Notes: generated by a model from the letters alone, not told the origin. A stretch of 64,000 nt of DNA from Mansonella perstans (GCA_037074765.1 JBAMDO010000112.1:62001-126000); one strand, 5' to 3'; counted from the stretch's first letter, positions 1 through 15,509 are shown. A program made the numbers and translations.

Positions 1-127
1 AGCAAAATGACATAGAAGAGATCTCAAGTTTTGTGCACTAAAATCCTTCTAAATTTATGACAGAAAACTTTAGAATCACAAAGCAAAATGACATAGGAGA
101 GATCTCAAGTTTTGTGTACTAAAATCC
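1..127. repeat. 46-bp direct repeat, two copies
   Basis: Positions 1-46 and 82-127 match at 44 of 46 bases. Each copy starts AGCAAAATGACATAG and ends ACTAAAATCC. The 81-bp offset suggests a local tandem duplication, and the left copy may continue beyond the window edge. Confidence 0.85.
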
Positions 128-545
128 AAACTTTCCAGAAATTACATAAAGCAGATACACTAACAGGAATCAGTATATAGTTGCAATGCGAAATAGTAAA
201 TAATGTCAAGTATAGTTATTACGATCAAAATAATTCAGCATATAGTTCAAAGTCTTATGTCATACTACTACTTCATTATATTCTTGCAAGTAATAAATCA
301 AATAATCTCTGCTCTAAGTAATGTTACGAAAAACAAGTACATCAAATATATTGGGTGATATTGGGTGATGTGATAAAAAATACAAAACTATGAGTGCAAA
401 TGTAAAAAAAGGGTTAAATATGATTGAAACATGACACTTAAAATACAGTAACCAGCATAAGCTGATAACTTTAAAGCAAAATGTGAATAAATGATTAAAA
501 CAACGATAAATGATGAATGAACAGGTGCATCAAAGAATGGTTAAT
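1..545. other. Intergenic: 3' flank of H2A.Z with a short direct repeat
   Basis: No coding region is visible. The segment is AT-rich and lies downstream of the H2A.Z stop codon, so it probably holds that gene's 3' untranslated region. It begins with a 46-bp direct repeat (1-46 and 82-127). No clear polyadenylation signal could be assigned on the minus strand. Confidence 0.6.
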
Positions 546-1397
546 TCAGGCTGGGCCCTGCTTTTGAGTTGGAGCCGGTTGTCCTTTCTTGCTCATCAAG
601 TAACGATGAATATGTGGAATTACACCTAAAAATAAATTAGTATTACAAATAATGAACAACAGACATAATTATAAGGAATCATTTAGGCCGAACAAAGTAA
701 TACTATATTTCACTACATAAATAATATAAAAATTTTTGCCTTTTCTTCTCCTCTTTCCCCTTTTCTTTCTATCAAAAGAAACGAAAATTTTACGAAAATG
801 TAAATAAACTGAAGCCAAGTAAATTGAAAAAGTCATGGAAACCGACCTCCACCAGCAATTGTAGCTTTTATCAGTGTATCTAGTTCCTCGTCGCCTCGAA
901 TTGCCAAATGCAAATGTCTCGGTGTGATCCTTTTCACTTTTAAATCTTTGGAAGCATTGCCTGCCAATTCCAGTACTTCAGCAGTCAAATATTCTAGGAT
1001 AGCCGCACTGTAAACAGCTGCTGTAGCACCAACACGTCCATGAGATGTAGTTCTGCAATTCAACTTAGACTCTAAAAAACTACTGCGTGGAAAACCTTTT
1101 AAAGAATACGATCTATGAGTTACAGAATTGCAAATTCAACTTTCGCAAATTCAAAAACAACAGCTATTATTACTAGGAGGTATATAAAAAGTTTCGCAGT
1201 GAATCAACAATCTTGATTTATCAAAAGTTACTATAGCTAGAGCAAAACAAAGAAACTATATGAAAAACATACCTCTGTTTTAAGAAGCGATGAATACGTC
1301 CAACGGGAAATTGCAAGCCAGAACGTGCACTTCGTGAGATGACCTTACCCTTGGATTTGCCAGAATCTTTGCCTGCTTTACCTTTGCCTCCAGCCAT
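546..1397 (-). CDS. htz-1: Histone H2A variant H2A.Z
   Basis: Three exons, read from high to low coordinates: 1397-1273, 1052-847 and 625-546. They join in phase to 136 residues, close to the usual H2A.Z length. H2A.Z replaces H2A in nucleosomes near promoters and acts in the nucleus with SWR1/INO80-type remodellers (family knowledge). Seen directly: a short Gly/Lys-rich N-terminal tail ([18 protein letters not shown]), the histone fold with [19 protein letters not shown], and the [21 protein letters not shown] segment typical of the variant. [14 protein letters not shown] in loop 1 and the [22 protein letters not shown] docking region separate it from canonical H2A, as does the presence of introns. 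The C-terminal tail ([14 protein letters not shown]) is Pro/Gln-rich. The second donor reads GTCGGT, which is uncommon. The ATG follows an acceptor-like TTTTCAG by 11 bases. Confidence 0.96.
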
Positions 1398-1407
1398 AAT
1401 GTTAAGT

Positions 1408-1416
1408 ACTGAAAAT
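1408..1416 (-). promoter_or_regulatory. Putative spliced-leader acceptor upstream of H2A.Z
   Basis: On the minus strand AATTTTCAG ends just above 1408, leaving an 11-base leader before the ATG at 1397. No upstream donor or exon is needed. This is the usual layout of a nematode trans-splice site. A 5'UTR intron remains possible. Confidence 0.55.
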
Positions 1417-4400
1417 TACATGTATTTTCATGCATCAAATAACTTAAATTTCTTTCTAAACGAACAATTATAATTCATTAAAAGTAACATCCGCTACAAA
1501 TGTATGCATTCTCAACATTAAAAGCAAGAGATAGAAAATTAAAAGAAAAATTACAACTGATAAAACTATTTGAAATATCAATGATATCTCAGCATTCATA
1601 AATTATTGTTTAAACACACTAAAGTAATCTCATAAATTCTATTTGAGTACTATCATATTGCATGCAAAAATTTTCAAAGTTTAAACATCACAAAAATATT
1701 GCACTAAAAGAAGGACCAAAAAAAATCTTTCATAAATCCAAATTTCATTAAAATAATTTTTGAAGATAACAAAATATGCTAAATTAGGAAGGCTCATAAG
1801 TAAGCACGTAAGTATGAGTTTTTTTTTGTTGTTGAGATTTGATGGATTTATTGAAAGATTTCACGTATACCATATAAATTACATTTCTACTTTTATAGCT
1901 TTGATTTGTAACATCAAAAGAGTGTCAAAGCTAATAAGGTTACAATTCGTGTAAACTATACTAAATTCTAACAGATATCCTATTCACAAAAAAAAAAAAA
2001 AAAAATTTCAATTTACAATTGGATATGATAAAAAAAATTAATATAAACATGATATTTTAAAAATAAGTATGCTAATTTTTTTTGTCAACATAGTTTGTTT
2101 TTTTTCGCACGAAAAATTAAATTTGTTAAAAAGTGATAGTTTTTTTTTTCTAATTAAAAATAAATATTTTCAAAATAAAATAATTAGTAAAATCTCTTAA
2201 CAATTTAACAAATATATCAGGTATGCAAGGAATGAATGACCTAAAACTAAAATACATAAAATACATGCAAAAATATTTCCACAAAACCAAGCGGGAGATA
2301 ATATTAGTATGCTCTTGCTGTTTGTATGTGTAGTATGCACGTAAAAGAGTATGCTGTTTGTATAACACTCTGCACGTATACGATGAAAACGAAGAAACAA
2401 AAGAACGAAAAGTAAGAGAGAGGAGCAATATAGAAGATGAAGAGAGATGAAAGAGAAGAGAAGAGAAAGAATGTATGGGTGTAGCAAAAAAAAAAAAAAA
2501 AAGATAGAAAGTAATAGACAAATAATGTTGGTGTTCCCGCCATGACCTTTGTATGAATGATATTGGATCGATATTTGCATATTAGTTTAGAGATTGCCAA
2601 AGAGTGGTTATATGATAGTTATAATTTGTTGAAATGTAAATTGTTAATTGATCGAGTGAAATGGAATGATGCTGCTAGAAATGCTATGAAGCGGGAAAAT
2701 AATTATTGGGAATAAATTACCGGAAAAAATACCGGAAAAAAAACCGGAAAAGAAATTGAATTTTTTCATGTAAATAATAAACTTAAATATAAAAATTTTT
2801 CTTTCACATTATTGATTATTTCACTGGTCATTTTATCAATTGAAATGACCAATTGAAATAGTATAATTGAAATTATGGAAGCTTTTGAAACTTGCATATG
2901 TACTTCATTTCACTTCATTGATTTATCATTTTCAAAATAAAAATAAACATCTTTTAGGCTAAATGTGAAATAAATGGCTAAAAATGTTGAATGAATCGAT
3001 TAAGTGGCAATAGTAGTATATATTGGGACAAATTTAAGATTTGCTTATTATTGAGATTTCTACGAAAAACTGGTATTCGGGCAATAAGATATTGATCAGT
3101 AAGGGGCAACTTCAACCAATGCACACTGTGTCCATTTATAGAGAATTGGAAAGCTTAAATACTCTATGATTTGGCAAATTGGCAGAACGGGTTCAATATT
3201 AGGGAAATGAATGCTGTAAAGGTCACTAAATGACCTTCTATCAATTGAAAGTTGACCTCGGTCAAACATTGTTTTTCGTCTAGCGTAAACTATTTCTCAA
3301 ATTTTGATTTTAGGAATTATTATTACCATATATCTTTTCTGTTTGATTTTTGTTCATAAAAAGGGAACTTTTTAGAGATTTATTATATTTTGAGATATTT
3401 TCAAAATGATCATCAATATCTGGTTAATTCAAAAAGAAAATCTCAGAAGCACAATACATCTGGTTAATTCAAAAAGAAAATCTCAGAAGCGCACAATACA
3501 TCTGGTTAATTGAAAAAGAAAATCTCAGAAGCACAATTTTTTTTTTTCCCCCCCCAGAATGTACGTACATCTTGCACCATTGATTAGTGTTCTGGAAAAA
3601 TCGATTGACATCTTCTACCGGAAAAGAACTACTCAAACAGTAGCTTGAAATAAAAATTCCTGGTCGTTAGCAGTAAGCCAGTCATATGACCCTTCCGGAG
3701 GAAAAGCATCTGACGAAGTTGAACATTATTTGGAGTTCATAAAAGAGACTGTAAGTCTGTAAGTAATAGAGAGTATTACAGGTCCTTTTTAGGTGGGATT
3801 TCGCGGACTAAAAGTAATTAGATCAGAAGCAGGAAAAATCTCTGAATGATTCATTTTTGAACCTTTATGCAAGCTATAGTATCTCATACTTCAACTATGC
3901 TACACCTTCATAGACTCCATGAAAATACATCAAAGTATATATATATATATCTTTGCATTTTCTGAACAAATGATGAAAATTTCTTACCTGGAAAAGTATA
4001 ATTTCTAAAATTTAAAACAATCCTTCAAAAAACATACTACTCGATTGATCAAAAAATTTTGTATTGAAGTGATACTGTCTCTCTCTCTCTCTCGTTCCTC
4101 CCTAAAATCGATTAATTAACTTAAATGATTTCAATTAACTTTTTGTTATTATCTAATTCATAACCTTTGATCTTATAACTTAAGTTTCTATACAGTATCA
4201 ATCTATTGCAACGGAAACTTTTATTAACAATCCTATATGTAGTTGTCGTAAAGTTACTCATTTAGTATGTTCAAAGATCATGATGATACTATATCTGAAA
4301 TATTTGTAAGCAAAATCCACTTAATCTACAATATAAAAGGCTGAGGATCCATGACCTATCATATTTTCTAATTTCGTTCTTTTTTTTTTTGACTCAATCA

Positions 4401-6272
4401 TAAACTTAACTTTCAATTGCTTTCATAATTTGCTTTATTAATCACTTAATACTTTTACTATTGTTCTTGTGTTAAACAAACACACATGCATTTACCATAT
4501 TGCTATATTAAGTTCTATAATTACTAAGAGTAAAGATGATATAATTGTACATTCGTAATTCCTCCCATCATCAAAAGTAAACCTATCCTCACACATACAA
4601 TTCAACACGAGAATTCGTCAACGAGAATAAATATTTACGACAAATTTTATCGATTATTTTCAGTTTAATCATCATCAATTCTCAATGAATTGGTCATCAA
4701 ATTATTGCTCACTTTTACACTAACTTTTTTTCAAAAAAGATTTTCAAATAGTTTATTATCAAAAAATTTTCGACAATCATCAATCAATCTATTTAACAAA
4801 TATTTTTAGTAATCTTAAATAGAAGATGGGAATATTCAAATATTATTTTCTGGTGAAAAAAAAAAAAAAAATTCATTTACTTTTTGCTTTTATTTTTTTC
4901 AACTAGTTCATTTCACTATGAAAAATCAAATATTTTTTTTTTTTTTACAATCAACTACTGCTAGCTTTTTTTAAAAGAAAAATAATCTATTATGATGATT
5001 ATTCTATTTTCGATGTATAAAACAATAACAAAATGTTTTTTAATAAAATTGTTAAAATTCTTCGTATTTCTTAAACATATTGCTGCTCTCTAAAAAGTGT
5101 ATACAATTGATTTTCGTTTCGTTATTCAGTGGTAAAGAAAATTAATGTAACTAATGTTAAGTTATATAGAAGTATAATGAATAATTTATAACAAACTCAA
5201 TAAGAAAACTTATTCTTGTCCATTTCATGCAAATACATTTCTGGAATGTAAAAAATACACCTGCCAATAAATTTTGTGCATAAGATTGATAGATTTTTAA
5301 AAAATTGATAAACTTATAAAACTAACATTATGTTTCCGATCGAAATTACATACCTGCTAAATGCATGCCAAATTATTAAAAAAAATTAAATAGATGCGAT
5401 ATACCTATAAGTATTCAATGCTTTACACTTAACTTCGCCCATTGAGATGCACAATCTCTATCTCAAAACTAATACATTTATAAAGGGACAGAATAATTCT
5501 TTCAACTTTGCCCTGATTTAATAAGGAAAAACTGAGGTCTACAAGACTTCTTCTTCTGCAAACTAATTGAACCGTTGGAAATAGTGAATAATTTACCTGA
5601 AGGTTAGAATTTATCATATTTGGAAGATAAATGAAACAAACACCACATCAATTAGCACTAATGAACTATGACACGGGAACTGCCCTTCACTCATCGAGCT
5701 ATTCTAACAGCAAACTTATAGTAATATCCCTGAAGTTTCAAATAACCATATATGAACGCATAACATTCATCAGAAAAACCGTAATTCGCTTTTTTACCTT
5801 CATTTGTTATTCGACATTTTCACTTCATCGGTGTTAATAACCGAAGTCATATGGTTTACATAGGACTGTGTCTTTTGTTTCTATAAAAAAAAAAAAAAAA
5901 TCTATAAAACACAGGACACAGTTTATATTCAATTCCCTCTTACAACAAAATTATCGAATATTTCATGATATTTGATTGGAAATCAGCTCTTTACCGCCTT
6001 CAAAACGATACTACAAGATAGAAAAATAGGAATGTACGTAGAAAATTCCGTATGTTCATGAAAAACTAGCGAAGTCAAACATAGCAAGTGTAACCAGAAA
6101 CTGCTCAATTTTTTGTCATTTACCGTTAAAAAAAGAAACACATAATAAGACACATCCACTTAGGAATAGATAGAAAAATCATTCTTAGTATGCAGATAAA
6201 AATTCAAAAGGACCACAAAAGAAACAAGCAACAAAAATGTCACGATTCACTGCAAACAATTTGAATTGAATA
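1417..6272. other. Intergenic, about 4.9 kb, AT-rich
   Basis: This lies between the 5' end of H2A.Z and the 3' end of alpha-tubulin. I see no exon chain with conserved protein sequence on either strand. Open frames near 2150-2600 (minus) are runs of Phe/Leu/Ser/Ile from pyrimidine-rich low-complexity DNA and are not believable genes. The segment holds poly(A)/poly(T) tracts, a 40-42-bp tandem triplicate at 3418-3537, a TA run near 3938-3951 and a CT run near 4077-4093. The H2A.Z promoter is expected in the left part, but no specific element can be named. Confidence 0.55.
3418..3537. repeat. Three tandem copies of a 40-42-bp unit
   Basis: The unit runs from ATCTGGTTAATTCAAAAAG to TCTCAGAAGCACAAT and starts at about 3418, 3458 and 3500. 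The second copy carries a 2-base insertion (GC) and the third one substitution. The array runs straight into a T tract followed by a C tract (about 3537-3556). Near-identity of the copies points to a recent expansion. Confidence 0.85.
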
Positions 6273-9197
<2,925 letters not shown>

Positions 9198-9231
9198 ATT
9201 TGCGTTGAAACCCGATGTTAGGAAGTACTGA

Positions 9232-9240
9232 GCTGAAATA
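9232..9240 (-). promoter_or_regulatory. Putative spliced-leader acceptor upstream of alpha-tubulin
   Basis: On the minus strand GTATTTCAG precedes a 35-base leader (from 9232) that ends at the ATG at 9197. This fits a trans-splice acceptor. It could also close an unseen 5'UTR intron. Confidence 0.5.
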
Positions 9241-9954
9241 CATGCAATGAATAATGAAAACGATAAACATGAATACTTGACATGACGATAGAAATTAGGC
9301 AAAAGGCACAAATTCCCAGATTTCAAATGATTTTCATTGACATAGTCAATCCTTCAGACATGCATGGAATTCATGTCAATTCGCAACAAGTCCTAAGGTC
9401 TTACCCCAATCCCCAGAATAACAAAATAACCATGAACGTCTCCCCTTCCACATACTTGACTTTGCTACTCTCAGTAAAAAAAAGTCCTCAAAACTACTAT
9501 TCAAATTTGTTGCATCAAATATTTGTAAAAATAAAGTCCATTCCACATACACTTCATTTTCTCAGTACTATATATTACTCCCGAATAACTATGACAAAAT
9601 TCATGTATATCGATATTGAGCTTTGCTGAAAACTCTCCTCCTTACTACAACAATATCACAAAACAATACGAGACTTATTACTTATTAGCATTCCTATTAT
9701 GTACAAATAGGATCACTGCTGAAAGCATCGAACCAATGAAATTAATTCATGTAGCAACAAAAAACTTCATTAAGACCAAAAAACTATAATTATGTTAATT
9801 ATAGTTTTAGCAAATTCAATTTTTATAACCAATAAAAGTAATGTTACTTCTCACTTACAACGATGCACTATCATTGCAAAACAAGACTGATACGCATCGA
9901 TCAGAACCGTCCATCTATATGTTTTAATATTTTGAAATCACCAAGATAATTGCA

Positions 9955-10200
9955 TCATCTATACAAATCAGATGTTGAATAGCCATGACCCAATTCATCT
10001 ATACAAATCACATTGTTGAATACCCATGACCCAGTAGCTTTTTCCTAGTTAATGTCTGTTAGATAATTGCATCTACACAAATCATATTGTTCAATACCTA
10101 TGACTCAGTTTTTTTCTGTTTCAGATATTGAATATCCATGACCTAGCTCATCTATATAAATCATATTGTTCAATATCTATGACCTTAGTAGCTTTTTCCC
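9955..10200. repeat. Degenerate tandem array, about five copies
   Basis: A motif like ATCTATACAAATCATATTG followed by TTGAATACCCATGACCCAG recurs about five times with substitutions and short insertions. Two copies also share the adjoining phrase AGTAGCTTTTTCC. The copies are diverged, so the array is old or decaying. Confidence 0.7.
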
Positions 10201-10380
10201 TAATTATTATCTATCAATCTATTAATTGCATCATTCCTACTTATTATCCATAAGAAATCTCAAATAGTAATAGCAAAAATGTTTGACAATTATAACTTTT
10301 TTGAATGGTTAAATTGAAAAGATGAAAGTATCTGTTGTTGCATGAGTTGTAGTAATAGTTGTTGTAGTAACCTGGTAACA

Positions 10381-10950
10381 TACATACATACATACATTCA
10401 AACAACTATCATAATCTTCCTCTATCATATCATATCCTATCCTATCCTATCCTATCATCATCATCATCATCAAATAGGCCATTATATTGAATAAAGAGTG
10501 ACATAAAGAGAGAGATGTCTGTCTCTCTCTCCCTCTCTCTCTCTCTCTACTCTATCAATAATTAACCATTATAAAAATATATTGATCTTCTTCCCTTCAA
10601 CTTACAACTAACCAATATACTACTCTATTCAAAAATTGAAAAGATCTCTTTCTCTCCATCTATCTATCCGTCTATCTGTCTATTCCTCTATTTCTTTCTT
10701 TTCCCTTTACCCTCCCTCCCTTCCTCTCCCCCCCCCAATCATCCAATGACAATAACGATCAATGATAAACCTTACATGATGACTCATAAGGAGAGAGAAA
10801 GAAAGAAAGAAAGAGAGGGAGAGAGAAAGAGAGAGAAATAAGGAGACATCTAAAATTTATAGTGATCAAAATGGTAGCAATTAATCCCTTCAGACCTTCT
10901 TGTCTATCTATCTATCTATCTACCCATCTGTCTGTCTGTCTGTCTGTCTG
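10381..10950. repeat. Microsatellite cluster
   Basis: Several short-unit repeats follow one another: CATA (10381-10397), ATCCT/ATC (10424-10472), CT (10518-10550), TATC/TGTC mixtures (about 10660-10690), GA (10791-10840), then TATC changing to TGTC (10901-10950). Several tracts are polypurine/polypyrimidine. Confidence 0.85.
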
Positions 10951-11238
10951 AAGGACATTTATGTATATATAGAACTAACGAATAACTTTTTTTTTTTTTA
11001 AATAGCAGGTAAGACATGTAAGAACAAAAAGAGTCAGAATACAATTGTTAAATCCCGCCAATTATTGCTTATCTATCTATCCATTCATTTCCCTTCTCTT
11101 CTTTTTCCCTGTAAACATGCGTGCATTATCTAAAGATAGATTCTCTATTTCTATCAAGAATTAATTCAACAATTATCATCATCATCATCATCATCTTTCT
11201 TAGCCATCAACAATGCACTAAATTCATATCATATACAT

Positions 11239-11406
11239 ATACTACTACTATTACAGTACGTGCATACTACTACTACTATTACAATACGTGCATACTGCTA
11301 CTACTATTACAGTACGTGCATACTACTACTACTATTACAGTACGTGCATACTACTACTACTATTACAATACGTGCATACTACTACTACTATTACAGTACG
11401 TGCATA
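11239..11406. repeat. 28-bp tandem array, about six copies
   Basis: TACGTG recurs at 11257, 11285, 11313, 11341, 11369 and 11397, an exact 28-bp period. The unit is TACGTGCATACTACTACTAC followed by TATTACAG, with A/G and C/T variants between copies. Because 28 is not a multiple of 3, the overlapping Tyr/Thr/Ile-rich open frames here come from the repeat and are not genes. Confidence 0.92.
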
Positions 11407-11711
11407 TATATCGTTTTACGTGCTAATAATAATAATAATAATTGTAAATGTGAAAAGATAAAGAACATATAGAAAAGAATGATTGAATATTAATTAAATG
11501 TAAGGAATCAGGTAATAAGCAAAAAGACACGTATTTGAACTAATAAAGAAAAAAAAGAAATAGAATAGAATGAATGAATGAATAGACAGCTCTCTCTCTC
11601 TCTCTCATTTAGTTTGTAGAATTGCACGTTAACAGACCCATAAAAAAAGTAACATTTTACATCTCATTTTAAATAATTTTTCTGTTCAAAAAAATTAATT
11701 GGCTTAATCGT

Positions 11712-11760
11712 AAGTTAATATCACTCACGTCAAAATGCTTGACGTAAGTGATATTAACTT
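11712..11760. repeat. 49-bp near-perfect inverted repeat (hairpin)
   Basis: Arms of 22 bases (11712-11733 and 11739-11760) pair at 21 of 22 positions around a 5-base loop. The inner ends of the arms read ACGTCAA and TTGACGT. A run of TTGAC-like words follows at about 11762-11795. The transcript would fold into a strong stem. There is no evidence that it is transcribed. Confidence 0.85.
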
Positions 11761-12790
11761 TACTTGACTTGACATGACATTGACTTGACCTGATATTACT
11801 ACATAATTTGCAACCTAACGTATCAGAATAAATCGTATCACAATAAATTTTTCCCCCTCTAAATATAACTTTAAAAAATATCACAATAAGCACTTCAATT
11901 ATCTTTCATATTTTTCATAAGTTGGGAAATACTTTAATAGCAAAGCAAAGTTGCCATTAACCCGATAAAGTAAGTACTTCATACATAGCCATCATTCATA
12001 TCTTAAAGATAACAATGCAATTGTATGTAGTAATAATGGTTCAGTTGAAGAGAAATCCACAGAGACAAAAGATACCTTGAAATTTTTTTAAAGTTATAAC
12101 TCATACACTACTACAATTTACAGCAAATACCACCCTCTCCCCAAAATAGGCCTTCCATTAAAGGCAGGCATATCAAGCCAAGGAAATAATATCAAGAGTT
12201 TTTTGAAATATTCTATTGAAACGAGAAATTAACAAGCATATGATATTTTTGTGAAAAACAGTAATGCTGTGTGTGACCTTTATCAAAGTAGCAATATTAT
12301 AATCGAAATGATAGAACATTGCTCACTTCCATAACCATAAACAGGTTTAGTTCATAGTTATTACTGAAATGAAACAGTGCAGATGTGATCACAACCTTGC
12401 ACCAATCTAATGTCAAAGTTGTTCCCAAAATTCCACCATTTGCAGTTTCAAGTTCGATTTTCCCTTCACAAATTCATCAGTTCCCCTCTAATACAATGGG
12501 TATGGAATTCAAATCATGCCACATACCACATTAAATTCAATCTGACTTAATCGACTATGTGCAATGAAAATCACCAGTGAGAACAAGGGTATTCAAAAGA
12601 CCATGTTCAAAACACAACCATCTATTTGAAAGTATCACCGAAAAGTTGCACAGATACACAACCAAACACGATAATTCAATAATATCTTTATTTCCCAGAT
12701 CACAAAGTTCCAAAATGAAATCTATTTCAATCAGTACTATTGATGATTTATAGCTGCTGTCTGTGCAGGATCGCATCAGAGTATCAAAAA

Positions 12791-12822
<32 letters not shown>

Positions 12823-13775
12823 AAAAAAAATCATTTGAAAAAATTTTCACACACCAAACCTCCACAAGAAACTAACTCAAACAAGACATCTACAATGGCA
12901 AATTACAGAAACATAAATCCAATAATATGCATTTTTTTGTTTTTTTTTCCCCAAATATAGCCTCCTTCCCGTAAATGAACATCCATGAACAAATGCGCAT
13001 GTGCGTCAGTATGCTCACTCTCATGCACATCATTTTCAAAATAAAGACCAAATACATTTCAAGGCTATAACAGTTTGTTAACATTGTTATATAATTTAAA
13101 AAAAAAAAAAAAAAAAAAAACAATAATGAAATGCCAACTACTTCTTCCAAGACAGTTTTCTACGACCCCGAGAACCAAGACGTTAATAGCAATAACAACG
13201 TGCTACTAAAAGAGGTCGCGATGAAAATATTTGAGAGAGACCATATGAATAACAACAACAATGACGGTGCTTAATATCATGAAAGTACTTGGGAAATATA
13301 CGACAGTTACTAAATTACAAACTCTTGGAACTACGCACCTTATGCACCAAATTAATAGGAAACTGTTTAGAAAGCATGTTTCGCATTAACTACAATATCA
13401 TGAATTCATGGATTGCAAAAAATTCAGCCGAATTAAATTTTACGGAGTACCAAGATGGTTAGTTCAAACTTGCTATACTGAGAATAATAACTGACAATTG
13501 CAAACGAACATGTAACCAAGAAAGAATTTGGAATGAGGGTACAGTGGGGACCATCAATATGGTATAAAATTGGGTGGCGCCGATACACTTTGAAGACCAG
13601 AAACTTGAATGATGCGAGATTCTGCAAACCAAGTATTAACAGTTCTTTCAAGAAATAGTATTTCAAGTTCCTAAGCTGAATAAATGGAGAAAAAAATGAT
13701 TGCTGACGTTGGCCGAAAGAACTTAGTAATTCAACACAACAAACTTTGTCAAATTAACCTCACACACAGCGGTAT

Positions 13776-15509
13776 TCATTCTTCATTATGCTCCAAGTTA
13801 ACATCCGATTTGGTCGCACTTTCCACGTCATTTTCGGCTTTCTTTGCAGTTAGAATCTTTTCTTGCAGTTCTGCTAGAACATCTCGAAATGCTCCCCACG
13901 AGCTCATCGGAACTGCAATTGATGAACGGCTTCCAGAAATCTGCTTAACCTGGAAATTCGAAGTAAGATGAAGTCGACAAGACGAAACGTAGAGTTTAAA
14001 CATCTTAGAGTTTAGAACAGCACTAGCAAAGAAAAAACGTCAGAAGTCCGGCCATATAAAATTGCAAGTCAAGAGCTGAGCAGATCTGGCCAGACATATT
14101 GATAATAGCAAAATTCGTAGAAAAAATACCTCGGATATACGTACAAAGGTGCCGCGCTCATTATGCCCAACATCAAAATAGAAAATTTTGTTATTGTCGG
14201 CACGTACATGCTTCGGTTCAGGTAACTCTAAGTTTGCATCATTCTGCAAAAATGGTACACAGATGAAATTCATATCGTAAAAAATTGCCACTAGAAGTTG
14301 CGGGATTTTCAATGTTTCTCTTTTTAATTAAAACGAAACGTAACAACTTACTTCATTAAGATAGCCTTCTGCGTATTTATCAATCAGTTCATTCAGTGCG
14401 TCGCGAAGCTGAGTCATGCCAGGTGCAGGTAACGCTATCTATAAGCACATTACAATAAATGATCACCAGTGTTTACTTCACTATAACTTTGCTAGTTCCA
14501 AACTTGGAAAAGCCAACTGTGCCGAAATACTCATTTGGAAAACTCACCTGTGAACGAGGACCTGAGCTGCTCCGTGAAACTCTTTGCAAAACACGTAAAT
14601 AACGCCCCCTTTGGTTTTCCTTAAGACTTAGATAATATTGACGCGATTCGTGAACAATTATTTCTGATTTCAACTGTCCATTTTCACTCACAACCGGCTC
14701 CTCACCAGATGCTGCAACATGTGATAAGTTAGATTAGTTCAATATTTTCTTCAAAAGAACATTTTTTTAACTTCTGAAAATTGTAGAAGTCTTCTCCCCT
14801 GAAGGCACAAACAGAACCCGACCAACAAGAACTCTAGTCTCCACTGCATTCCCAAAATTATTTTGATAATGTTTTGGGGACTTTGTGCACTTATCTTCAC
14901 ATTAAAAAACTTCAATCCCACAAACTTGACGGAAATAAAATTCGCTCGACCTAATTGTTGATGCAGCGGGTGGAGATATATTTTTGGGCAAGACAGAAGC
15001 AATACTGGGAATCAGTAAGTTTCAACATTCACATAATTTTCGAAAAAAATTGAAGTTTACGAAATACCGAGGCCATCAAAGAACTTGACAAATTTATCAA
15101 GATGATCACGAAATGCAACTGCTGCGCTCATTGACAGTATCAAACGGCTTTTTCGCCCTCCTAAGCCAACCTAAATTAAATCCTTTATACGATGTGCTGA
15201 ACATTAAAATGACATGTATTTGAACTGAATCATCAGACGAACAGTTACAAGAAACATACCAACAAAGTTCGGATTAAATAAACACAAAACACTGAATTCT
15301 TTCTACCGCACGAAAACATGGTGAATAACTTAATCTTCCGATTCAATTTTCTGAAACAAACTCACTTCCGCCAGCTTGATAAAACGACCTCGGCTATTCT
15401 GCTTGACATCAACATAAAATCGTTTACTCTGCACCTGAAGCATTTTGCTTGCAAGTTCTTGCTCTCCATGCGGAGGGTGCCGATCATCACCACTACTACC
15501 GTCTGACAT
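13776..15509 (-). CDS. plp-1: PUR-alpha family single-stranded nucleic-acid-binding protein
   Basis: Six exons, high to low: 15509-15366, 15170-15068, 14711-14548, 14438-14352, 14243-14130 and 13949-13776. They join in phase to 261 residues, as expected for a worm PUR-alpha. The protein binds purine-rich single-stranded DNA and RNA and acts in transcription and mRNA handling (family knowledge). Three PUR repeats are visible, each with a beta-strand block followed by a basic turn: [20 protein letters not shown] (about residue 30), [18 protein letters not shown] (about 100) and [20 protein letters not shown] (about 185). Each repeat then has an amphipathic helix such as [30 protein letters not shown] or [19 protein letters not shown] Gly/Asp/Ser-rich N-terminus and an acidic C-terminal tail ([18 protein letters not shown]) flank the core. 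The ATG at 15509 was chosen; the only upstream in-frame alternative is a TTG codon. Confidence 0.95.

Larger units (their letters stand above)
9241..13775. other. Intergenic, about 4.5 kb, rich in simple repeats
   Basis: This lies between the alpha-tubulin 5' end and the PUR-alpha 3' end. No conserved protein could be found on either strand. A 115-codon open frame at 9282-9629 has no recognisable motif or partner exons. The DNA holds a degenerate tandem array (9955-10200), a dense microsatellite cluster (10381-10950), a 28-bp array (11239-11406), a long hairpin (11712-11760) and long A tracts at 12786-12830 and 13098-13120. The alpha-tubulin promoter and the PUR-alpha 3'UTR should lie at its two ends. 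Confidence 0.55.

Noticed and set aside
2150..2600. Three overlapping minus-strand frames rich in Phe/Leu/Ser
   Set aside because: They come from GA-rich/TC-rich low-complexity DNA; all frames are open at once and no motif or exon structure is visible.
3938..3951. TATA run that might be read as a promoter box
   Set aside because: It is a TA microsatellite with no gene starting downstream on either strand.
9282..9629. A 115-codon plus-strand frame upstream of alpha-tubulin
   Set aside because: No recognised motif, no partner exons and a composition typical of AT-rich chance frames. Left out of the gene list, although transcription was not tested.
11121..11472. Tyr/Thr/Ile/Arg-rich open frames
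   Set aside because: They are translations of the 28-bp tandem repeat, which rotates through all frames.
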